27,138 bases of DNA from Clostridia bacterium (lineage in GTDB: Bacteria > Bacillota > Clostridia > Christensenellales > Borkfalkiaceae), in assembly GCA_017504065.1 (NCBI GenBank), contig JAFVRU010000120.1, positions 1 through 27,138 on the forward strand, given 5' to 3'. The notes beneath the pieces were generated by a model, which made no database searches, was not told where the DNA came from, and saw nothing but the letters and a program-made list of their open reading frames with translations. The position numbers were made by a program, and so were the translations under genes. This document shows positions 1 to 5,336 of this stretch, in pieces; position 1 is the first letter of the stretch; each line of letters opens with the position of its first letter.

Positions 1-86
1 TCTAACACTTCCGCTTGTTCGTCCAAGCGTTCCCGTCCCATCAGGCGTTTCCCAATATGCCAATCGGACGTGTGTAGAATTTTCAT
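1..86 (-). CDS. sbcD: Exonuclease SbcCD subunit D, N-terminal fragment
   Basis: Only the first 28 codons are inside the window; the gene continues past the left edge. The minus-strand reading is MKILHTSDWHIGKRLMGRER followed by LDEQAEVL, a close match to the conserved SbcD N-terminus. It contains the DxH metal-binding motif (D8-W-H10) of the calcineurin-like nuclease fold. SbcD is the Mn-dependent nuclease subunit that, with the SbcC ATPase, cleaves hairpins and DNA ends during repair. An AAGGGGG ribosome site lies about 8 bases before the ATG. It diverges from the DnaD-type gene at 323. The identification rests on motif and N-terminal sequence only. Confidence 0.88.
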   Translation of the reverse strand, partial: MKILHTSDWHIGKRLMGRERLDEQAEVL

Positions 87-154
87 GCTCGATCCCCCTT
101 ACGCTACGCTTTTCGACTTTTTTCGGAAATTTCCAAAATTTCTATCAAAACACC

Positions 155-183
155 TTGCTTTTGAATTTGAAAACGGGTATAAT
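155..183 (+). promoter_or_regulatory. Sigma-A type promoter for the DnaD-type gene
   Basis: TTGCTT (155-160), a 17-base spacer, and a perfect TATAAT (178-183). It gives a leader of about 130 nt before the ATG at 323; the leader shows no obvious strong fold. Confidence 0.75.
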
Positions 184-322
184 AGACGTACTCTCTTCAA
201 AAAAAGGGCATTAAGACAACTATACTATTTTATTATACACTATTTCTTCAAAGAATGCAAGAATTCTGAAAAGGAAGAGAGAAATTTTTCGAATTCTTCA
301 CAAAGAAAATCAGGGGGAAGCC

Positions 323-2062
323 ATGGCGTTTTGTTCTCTTTCCAAAGACTTTGACAGCGCGTACACCATCGTCGAAAACAAATTCATCACGAAATATTTG
401 CCCGAAGCGGACGATTTTGCCGTAAAAGTATACCTTTACGGGCTGTACTTATGCCAAAATACCGACGCTGAGTTCGGTGTGCGCTCCATGGCGGAAGTCT
501 TAAAGACGACGGAAGAAAAAATTAAGCAAGCGTTTGCGTTTTGGGAAGATTACGACCTTGTCGCGGTGCTCGCGCAAGACCCGTTCACGGTGCAATACTT
601 GCCCGTACGCTCCGCCGTCGGAAAGCCGAAAAAGATCCGCTATGAACAGTACGCCGATTTCAACAAGGAATTGCAACGCAAAATGCAAAAAGTCGGGAAA
701 TTCGTTTCCGCGGGCGATTACGTCAAGTATATGCAATTCTTGGAAGAAACTTCCATGCAACAACAGGCGTTTTTGCTGATTGCGGAATACTGCATCAACA
801 AGCAGGGCGAAACCGTTTCCCCGTCCTATATCTTCAACAAAGCGAAAAAGTTGCTCCGCAACGGCTTGTCCACTTACGAACAAGTCGAACGGGAGCTTTC
901 CAACTACAACGCGCACGAAAAGGATCTTACGGCGGTCTTTGCCGCTATGTCGATCTACCAACGCACACCCGACGAAACGGATTACGCGCTCTACGGCAAA
1001 TGGACGGAAACGCTGGGTTTTGCCAAAGACGGAGTGATTGCCGCCGCAAAAAAACTTAAGCGCGGCACAATGAACGCGCTCGATTTGACTTTGGACGAGT
1101 TGCGGGAAAAGGGAAAACTCACCGCGCAGGAAATCGAGAACTATCTCACCGACCGCGACTCGTTGGCAAATTTGACGTTCCGTATCGGCAGAAAGCTGGG
1201 CGCGAAAGTACAAAATCCCGCCCCCTTTATCGACGAATACACGGAAAAATGGTACAATTACGGGTTTGACGAAGCTTCGCTGTTGGATTTGGCGCTCTAT
1301 TGCATGAAAACGGAGCGCGGAGATTTCGACGCGATGAATACGTTGATTGGTCAACTTTTCTCGGACGGGATCGTTTCCCGCGACGGGGTCAAGGAGTTCT
1401 TAAAAGAAAAGAACGACGAGCTCAAACTGTTCGGCAAAATGCAGGAAGTCTGCGGCGGACTGCGGAAAACCGCCGCCAACTTGGCTTTGGTCAAGACGTG
1501 GCGGGAATGGAAGTTCAACGACGCGATGATCTTGGAAGCCGCAAAGCAAAGCGCCGCAAGCCGCAACCCGATCCCGTACATGAACAAAATTTTATCCGAT
1601 TGGAAGCGCGCGGAAATCTACGACGTAAAACAAATTCCCGCAGCCCCTACATTCGACGGAGCGGCAAAAACTTCCGCTCGGACGGGCTATCAAAACGCCA
1701 ACGTAGAAGCGGCGAACGCAAAATCCGATCGGGAGCGGTACTACGCGCTACTTCGCGAAAAGGCGCAATCCCGCGCGGACAAGTACTTGGCGAAAGCGAA
1801 CGGAAACGCGCGGTTTAAAGAAATCACGTCCAAGCTTTCGAAAATGGAGATCGCGCTTGCGAAAGCGGAAGTTTTCGAACCCGCTTTTTTACCGAATTTA
1901 ACGAAAGAAAAAGCCGAATTATTGTCCGAACGCAAAGCGATTTTATCGGGCTTAGGAATTGAAGAATCGCAGCTTTTCCCGCAGTTCACTTGCGCGAAAT
2001 GCTCGGACACGGGCTTTTTACCCAACGGCGTTGCATGCAACTGTTACAAACCCAACGCATAA
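323..2062 (+). CDS. DnaD-domain primosomal protein with DnaC-like Cys tail
   Basis: This 579-residue protein is preceded by a GGGGGAAG ribosome site. Residues about 125-195 (KFVSAGDYVKYMQFLEE onward) resemble the DnaD/DnaB_2 helical domain of Gram-positive primosome proteins, which remodel DNA and help load the replicative helicase; the surrounding helical stretches appear to repeat that style. The last 23 residues hold CAKC (C557, C560) and CNC (C572, C574) around an SDTGF stretch, like the zinc-binding start of DnaC/IstB-type helicase loaders. The RxxILxxLG segment just before it also resembles that N-terminus. The protein stops there, and no AAA+ ATPase follows downstream. It is either a DnaD carrying a loader-recruitment module, or a fusion scar after loss of dnaC. 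The DnaD assignment is fairly firm; the function of the tail is inferred. Confidence 0.8.
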   Translation: MAFCSLSKDFDSAYTIVENKFITKYLPEADDFAVKVYLYGLYLCQNTDAEFGVRSMAEVLKTTEEKIKQAFAFWEDYDLVAVLAQDPFTVQYLPVRSAVGKPKKIRYEQYADFNKELQRKMQKVGKFVSAGDYVKYMQFLEETSMQQQAFLLIAEYCINKQGETVSPSYIFNKAKKLLRNGLSTYEQVERELSNYNAHEKDLTAVFAAMSIYQRTPDETDYALYGKWTETLGFAKDGVIAAAKKLKRGTMNALDLTLDELREKGKLTAQEIENYLTDRDSLANLTFRIGRKLGAKVQNPAPFIDEYTEKWYNYGFDEASLLDLALYCMKTERGDFDAMNTLIGQLFSDGIVSRDGVKEFLKEKNDELKLFGKMQEVCGGLRKTAANLALVKTWREWKFNDAMILEAAKQSAASRNPIPYMNKILSDWKRAEIYDVKQIPAAPTFDGAAKTSARTGYQNANVEAANAKSDRERYYALLREKAQSRADKYLAKANGNARFKEITSKLSKMEIALAKAEVFEPAFLPNLTKEKAELLSERKAILSGLGIEESQLFPQFTCAKCSDTGFLPNGVACNCYKPNA

Positions 2063-2107
2063 TACGGCAAATTTTTTAAGAATTTTTACAAACGCGCTTG
2101 AAAATGC

Positions 2108-2136
2108 TTGCCTTTTTCAAAAAAATACAGTAATAT
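2108..2136 (+). promoter_or_regulatory. Promoter for tRNA-Ser
   Basis: TTGCCT (2108-2113), a 17-base spacer, TAATAT (2131-2136). The -10 is imperfect. It lies 31 bases before the mature tRNA 5' end. Confidence 0.5.
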
Positions 2137-2141
2137 AAATA

Positions 2142-2160
2142 GGCGTATTTGGGATACGCC
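2142..2160 (+). other. Hairpin in tRNA 5' leader
   Basis: GGCGTAT (2142-2148), 5-base loop, ATACGCC (2154-2160): a perfect 7-bp stem ending 7 bases before the mature tRNA 5' end. It begins just at the expected transcription start, so the precursor would open with this hairpin. No T-tract follows, so it is not a classical terminator for the upstream gene. Confidence 0.6.
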
Positions 2161-2167
2161 TTAATAT

Positions 2168-2257
2168 GCAGAGATGTCTGAGTGGTTTAAGGAGCACGAT
2201 TGGAAATCGTGTGTGGGTGGAAGCTCACCGCAGGTTCAAATCCTGTTCTCTGCGCCA
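2168..2257 (+). tRNA. tRNA-Ser (anticodon GGA)
   Basis: The acceptor stem GCAGAGA (2168-2174) pairs with TCTCTGC (2247-2253), followed by discriminator G and an encoded CCA. The anticodon arm is CACGA / TTGGAAA / TCGTG (2195-2211) with anticodon GGA at 2202-2204. A long variable arm (about 2212-2230) and the T-arm CAGG-TTCAAAT-CCTG follow, as expected for a class II serine tRNA. It reads UCC and UCU codons. Confidence 0.97.
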
Positions 2258-2266
2258 ACGAAAAAG
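2237..2266 (+). repeat. 30-bp direct repeat, copy 1 (tRNA 3' end)
   Basis: Covers the tRNA-Ser T-loop, the acceptor 3' strand, CCA and the first bases of the terminator. It is identical over 30 bases to 2441-2470. Its first 12 bases (CAAATCCTGTTC) also occur inverted at 2313-2324 and 2515-2526. Confidence 0.95.
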
Positions 2267-2294
2267 GATATACTTTCGAGTATATCCTTTTTTC
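2261..2294 (+). terminator. Rho-independent terminator after tRNA-Ser
   Basis: Stem GGATATAC / GTATATCC with flanking A5 and T6 runs that extend the pairing; loop TTTCGA. It begins 4 bases after the CCA end. Confidence 0.9.
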
Positions 2295-2331
2295 GTTTGT
2301 TTACCGATTTAAGAACAGGATTTGTGGGTGG

Positions 2332-2360
2332 GAGCTGCGAGCGAGAGCGAGCATTTTGCC
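2332..2360 (+). repeat. 29-bp direct repeat, copy 1
   Basis: Begins GAGCTGCGAGCGAGAGCG and ends in TTTTGCC; identical to 2644-2672. It follows directly after the inverted tRNA-tail sequence at 2313-2324. In the second copy about 117 extra bases separate the two parts. Confidence 0.95.
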
Positions 2361-2397
2361 CGAATATAAAATCTTCTAAAAAAGAAAGACGGCAAAA

Positions 2398-2460
2398 CAA
2401 ACGATTATCAATCGTTTGGCGGGGCGCGCCGCTAAAGGCGCAAATCCTGTTCTCTGCGCC
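2398..2460 (+). pseudogene. tRNA-Ser remnant, 3' half
   Basis: CAAACGATT-ATC-AATCGTTTG (2398-2418) resembles the anticodon arm of the intact tRNA at 2195-2211, sharing ACGATT and AATCGT around a changed anticodon. A GC-rich variable-arm-like stretch follows, then the exact T-loop/acceptor/CCA sequence of the real tRNA (2441-2459). There is no D-arm or matching 5' acceptor strand, so it should not fold as a tRNA. It most likely arose by duplication or integration at the tRNA 3' end. Confidence 0.65.
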
Positions 2461-2470
2461 AACGAAAAAG
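2441..2470 (+). repeat. 30-bp direct repeat, copy 2
   Basis: Exact second copy of 2237-2266 including the tRNA 3' end. Like the first copy, it is followed by a terminator hairpin, but one of different sequence. Confidence 0.95.
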
Positions 2471-2495
2471 ATACACTTGTACGTGTATCTTTTTT
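2465..2495 (+). terminator. Terminator hairpin after tRNA remnant
   Basis: AAAAAGATACAC (2465-2476), loop TTGTAC, GTGTATCTTTTT (2483-2494). It occupies the same place relative to the tRNA end as the terminator at 2261-2294, but the stem sequence differs. Confidence 0.85.
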
Positions 2496-2643
2496 GTTTT
2501 ATATTTCGAATATAGAACAGGATTTGTGGGACGAGTTGCCCGTTAGCAAGGCTTTGATAAAGCCTTGTAGGGACGAGATAAGCGAACGCCGATAGGTAGG
2601 TGTTCGCGTGACCGAACGCAAGTTTTCTATACTTGCGTGAGAA

Positions 2644-2672
2644 GAGCTGCGAGCGAGAGCGAGCATTTTGCC
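2644..2672 (+). repeat. 29-bp direct repeat, copy 2
   Basis: Identical to 2332-2360. The 2527-2643 stretch before it holds no gene that I can support; it carries small inverted repeats such as CAAGGCTTTgataAAGCCTTG near 2548-2568. Confidence 0.95.
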
Positions 2673-2677
2673 TTAAC

Positions 2678-2794
2678 TTTCACTATAAGTGAAAATATCA
2701 CTTTGCGTTAGCAAAATATCACGCCGAAGGCATATCACTTGCCGTTAGGTAAATATAGTTGTGGCGTAACGATCAATCCCTATCGCTACGCCAC
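2678..2794 (+). repeat. Mini-hairpin array with ATATCAC spacer
   Basis: The heptamer ATATCAC occurs three times (2695-2701, 2716-2722, 2732-2738). It alternates with short, mutually different hairpins: TTTCACTA/AGTGAAA before the first, TTTGC-GTTA-GCAAA (2702-2715), GCC-GAA-GGC (2723-2731) and TTGCC-GTTA-GGTAA (2739-2752). A larger hairpin, GTGGCGTA (2761-2768) with TACGCCAC (2787-2794), closes the array. It is non-coding. The architecture recurs at 24526-24652 with a different constant sequence. Confidence 0.75.
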
Positions 2795-2831
2795 TAATCC
2801 GTTCTTTTTTCGTTTCTTATTGGAAAAACGC

Positions 2832-2861
2832 TTGACATTTCCAATAAAAATCGCGTATACT
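2832..2861 (+). promoter_or_regulatory. Strong promoter for candidate small RNA
   Basis: Perfect TTGACA (2832-2837), 18-base spacer, TATACT (2856-2861). No plus-strand gene follows; the next gene (3003-3968) is convergent. Confidence 0.8.
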
Positions 2862-2867
2862 GTTATT

Positions 2868-2937
2868 GACATCAAGTCAGGGACGACTCGCGACCGTCCC
2901 ACCCCGCGCCCTGCTTAACAGCCGACGCGGTTTTTTT
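2868..2937 (+). ncRNA. Candidate small structured RNA, about 70 nt
   Basis: From the predicted start near 2868 the transcript would contain hairpin GGGACG (about 2880-2885) with CGTCCC (2895-2900). A terminator-like hairpin follows, CCGCG (2904-2908) with CGCGG (2926-2930) and an inner CTG/CAG pairing, then T7. No start codon with a ribosome site is present. I do not recognise the family: it does not look like tmRNA, SRP RNA or a riboswitch known to me. It could be a regulatory RNA or a terminated leader whose gene has been lost. Confidence 0.55.
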
Positions 2938-2975
2938 ATACGCTTTCGACCCTTTCGCGCCGCTTTTGCGAAACT

Positions 2976-3004
2976 ACGCCGCCGAATTTCGGCGGCGTTT
3001 TTTT
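2976..3004. terminator. Convergent terminator
   Basis: ACGCCGCC / GGCGGCGT stem with a 6-base loop and a T-tract on the plus side. It backs up termination of the small RNA. The minus-strand stop codon of the metallophosphoesterase (3003-3005) lies in its T-tract. Confidence 0.85.
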
Positions 3005-3968
3005 ATATCAATATCCGCTCCACGCTAAATCCACCCGACGCGTATACGGTTATCAAATTCCCGCCCTGCAAGGCTTCGTCGTAATAGGACGTTCTGCCCG
3101 TTTTTACTCCGTAGCATAACTGTATGCCTTTGTAATTCAGGATTGCGTCGTTCACGTGGTCGTGCCCGTAGAACACGGCGCGCGTGCTGCCCAGCTCCAA
3201 CAACGTATCAAAAAACCGCGAGTCGGTCGTTTGCATATTCACGTCTTCCCCGATACGTCCCGTACCGATCCTTTCGTCGTTTTCGTAGAGCGCAGCGGCG
3301 TATGCCGTTTCCACCGTCGGAATATGGTAGAATGCAAAACTCGGCACGGTTTCCCCGCCGTTTTCCGCTTCGGCGGCGCGCAACGTTTCTTCATACCAAG
3401 CGACTTGCGCTTCCGTAAATCCGTTCAAGCCGGAATCCATAAAAATCAACGAATACGCAATCCGACCGTCTTTGATAAGGTTATAATAATAATTTCCATA
3501 ACTGTCGTCGAGCGTACCCCGTCGGAAAATACAATACTCGCTATCTTCGTATTTTTCGCATTGTTCTTCGACGGAAACGTCGGCTTTGTAATCGTGATTG
3601 CCCAGCACTACCGCCCAAGGCGTTTGGAATTTATCCATAAAATCGATGAAAGCGTCCAAATGCCCCGCTCTACCGCCGTTATGCAAAACGTCGCCTGTGA
3701 ATACGATCAGGTCGGGATCTGTGTTTTTTACTACGCCTTTGATGGAACGGAATACCGCCGATTGCTCCAAATAACTCTCAAACTGTACGTCCGTGAGCTG
3801 TAAAATTTTCATTTCTTCTTCGGAAGACACCAACGCTTGTTCCTGCGCGGAAACTTTCAAACAGCTCCCCATTTTGGTAAAATTCCAAAACCCGCTGAAA
3901 AAGTAGAATACTCCGAAAAAAATTGCCGCAGCCAAAACGCTACCGATAATTCCGAGCTTTTCTTTCAT
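3003..3968 (-). CDS. Membrane-anchored calcineurin-like metallophosphoesterase
   Basis: 321 residues. A hydrophobic segment at residues about 6-26 acts as signal anchor, so the catalytic domain is probably outside the membrane. Metallophosphoesterase motifs appear in order: LTDVQ (D60, with Gln where His is usual), GDVLHNGG (D93, N97), GNHD (123-126), a His in FYHIP (H215) and GHDH (268-271). The family hydrolyses phosphomonoesters or diesters with a two-metal centre; the substrate is unknown. Replacement of the first-motif His by Gln occurs in the Dcr2-like branch and changes one metal ligand. An AAGGAG ribosome site precedes the ATG. It is transcribed alone, between the terminators at 2976-3004 and 4041-4078. 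Confidence 0.85.
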   Translation of the reverse strand: MKEKLGIIGSVLAAAIFFGVFYFFSGFWNFTKMGSCLKVSAQEQALVSSEEEMKILQLTDVQFESYLEQSAVFRSIKGVVKNTDPDLIVFTGDVLHNGGRAGHLDAFIDFMDKFQTPWAVVLGNHDYKADVSVEEQCEKYEDSEYCIFRRGTLDDSYGNYYYNLIKDGRIAYSLIFMDSGLNGFTEAQVAWYEETLRAAEAENGGETVPSFAFYHIPTVETAYAAALYENDERIGTGRIGEDVNMQTTDSRFFDTLLELGSTRAVFYGHDHVNDAILNYKGIQLCYGVKTGRTSYYDEALQGGNLITVYASGGFSVERILI

Positions 3969-4040
3969 TGCTTTTTCTCCTTGTCGTTTTTTGCTTTCGT
4001 TAAGTATCGGGAAAAACTTTGTTTTTCATACTTTTGCGTA

Positions 4041-4078
4041 AAGAAAGGCTGTACGCTTTCCACGTAACAGCCTTTCTT
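4041..4078 (-). terminator. Terminator after the RsgI-paralogue lipoprotein
   Basis: A perfect 12-bp stem, AAGAAAGGCTGT / ACAGCCTTTCTT, with a 14-base loop, located 15 bases beyond the lipoprotein stop codon. The T-rich side is strongest on the plus strand, but the minus side also ends TTTCTTT. Confidence 0.7.
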
Positions 4079-4092
4079 TTTAGGGGGATACG

Positions 4093-5097
4093 TTATTGAT
4101 AGTTGTTACGCCATTCTTGAATCTGCTTTTCGATTTTTTCTTTTTCTTTTTGGACTTTCTCGTCGTGTTTTTGTAATTCGTCCGCAAAAGAGTCACGACG
4201 TTTTTGCGCTTGTTCTTTGATGTCGTTTTTCACTTCTTTCACCTTTTTTTGCTTTTCCGTCTTTACTTCCGCAATCGCCGCGTCGTACGCCGCTTTCAGC
4301 TCGTCAAACTTCGCTTTCTTCGCCGCATATTCTTCTTGAAGAAGCGCAAGTTCTTCTTCGCTAAGTTCGGTGTTTTGGAGCTCTAATTCCAGCGCTTTTA
4401 ACTCTTTTGCGAGCTCGAAAAGTTCCGCGTGTTCTTCCTTGATTGCATTGACTTCGTCCTTATATTTGCCGCGCAAATGTACGGGCAAACCGTTATGTTC
4501 TCTGTCGCTTTTGATGAGTTCCATGCGTTCTTGGAACGTGAGAGCCAAAACTTCTTCCAACGTCTTTTCGGGATAGAGCTCCAAAATACGGCTGATCATT
4601 CTCGCGTCTTTTACGGACACGTTCCATTCCGTCGCAAGCGCTCGGAATTCTTCCATTTCTTCGGGCGTTACTTTTCCGAAAACGCCTTTCTTATCAAAGA
4701 ATCCGTTGATCTCTTTCACGAGTTTGTCTTCCAACCCCTTGACGAATTTTTCATCCTTACCTTCGGTGAAAACGTAGACGTTTACTTCTTCGGCGTTGAC
4801 GTCTATAAAACCGAGCTCCAACGCCATTGCCGTAAACGCTTCGCCCGCTTCTTCCGCGGTCATGCCGATTAGCGCAAGTTCGCCAAGTACCGTTTCACCG
4901 TCTTCATTGATTGCATTTGCGGCAACGACTTCCCCGTCTTTGTCTATAACCAATTCAATTTCGGGGTTAATACGCATGCTGATATACGAAAGTTCGTCCG
5001 CCTGCGCGGTTGTCGTGTCCGTTTTGCACCCGATAAAGCAGGCGCAAAGCATTAAAAAGCCGAATACCACACTAAATAATTTGTGCATTTTTTTCAT
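4093..5097 (-). CDS. Lipoprotein with RsgI-like ectodomain and coiled coil
   Basis: 334 residues. A signal peptide ends in a lipobox-like FIGC (lipidated C24). Residues about 37-205 align by eye with the extracellular part of the anti-sigma factor at 5337-6476: MRINPEIELVIDKDGEVVAA matches its LDVNPSLEISLDKDNTVLSC, both continue to an ETVL, and EWNVSVKDARMISRIL matches ALGVSVGKMHLLDKMV. The Asn-Pro (N44-P45) corresponds to the autoproteolysis site known in RsgI proteins. Residues about 212-334 are highly charged heptad-like helix, very likely coiled coil. The sigma-binding N-terminus and the TM segment of the anti-sigma factor are missing, so it cannot hold the sigma factor. It may be a decoy, sensor or envelope-binding partner. 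The gene has its own upstream block shared with the sigma operon (5151-5218). Confidence 0.75.
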   Translation of the reverse strand: MKKMHKLFSVVFGFLMLCACFIGCKTDTTTAQADELSYISMRINPEIELVIDKDGEVVAANAINEDGETVLGELALIGMTAEEAGEAFTAMALELGFIDVNAEEVNVYVFTEGKDEKFVKGLEDKLVKEINGFFDKKGVFGKVTPEEMEEFRALATEWNVSVKDARMISRILELYPEKTLEEVLALTFQERMELIKSDREHNGLPVHLRGKYKDEVNAIKEEHAELFELAKELKALELELQNTELSEEELALLQEEYAAKKAKFDELKAAYDAAIAEVKTEKQKKVKEVKNDIKEQAQKRRDSFADELQKHDEKVQKEKEKIEKQIQEWRNNYQ

Positions 5098-5150
5098 CGT
5101 TCCATTCTCCTTTTCTATAACGATTTTTTTGTAAAGGTACGAAGTTAAGC

Positions 5151-5218
5151 CGTAAAAATTTTCTTTCTTCGTCCCCTTTTCACCTAATCAATACAGCAAA
5201 TTCGCTTTTTATCGCAAA
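5151..5218 (-). promoter_or_regulatory. Putative ECF-sigma promoter block, lipoprotein copy
   Basis: The 46 bases 5173-5218 match 7137-7182 at 34 positions without gaps. On the minus strand the block begins TTTGCGATAAAAAG, contains ATTGAT and ends GTGAAAAGGGG. Twenty bases further both copies have TTTTT-N-CG (here near 5151-5158), placed like a -10 element. The block ends 75 bases before the lipoprotein ATG. Confidence 0.65.
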
Positions 5219-5246
5219 AAAATAAAAAAAACGGAACAAAATGTAG

Positions 5247-5281
5247 TACACCCCAAAAGTTTGTTATACTTTTGGGGTGTA
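5247..5281 (-). other. Perfect 14-bp inverted repeat between anti-sigma and lipoprotein genes
   Basis: TACACCCCAAAAGT (5247-5260), 7-base loop, ACTTTTGGGGTGTA (5268-5281). It lies 56 bases past the anti-sigma stop codon on the minus strand. No T-tract follows directly on the minus side (CTACATTTTG), so it could be a weak terminator, an mRNA-end stabiliser or a protein-binding site. Confidence 0.6.
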
Positions 5282-5336
5282 TAGATCCGTCGCTACGTTT
5301 TTAAACTATGCAGTTGTTTGCGTGTATAGAAACCGT

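Noticed and set aside
70..354. 94-codon frame between sbcD and the DnaD-type gene
   Set aside because: It overlaps the sbcD start, crosses the promoter at 155-183 and has no ribosome site or coding character.
2174..2515. 113-codon plus-strand frame beginning in the tRNA-Ser gene
   Set aside because: It runs through the tRNA, two terminators and the repeats; the peptide simply repeats because the tRNA end is duplicated. It is a well-known kind of false gene over tRNA-Ser.
2678..2794. CRISPR array
   Set aside because: The constant unit is only 7 bases, the spacers are hairpins of 9-14 bases, and there are no cas genes.
2866..3084. 72-codon plus-strand frame after the strong promoter at 2832-2861
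   Set aside because: No ribosome site; it crosses two terminators and enters the convergent metallophosphoesterase gene. The transcript looks non-coding.
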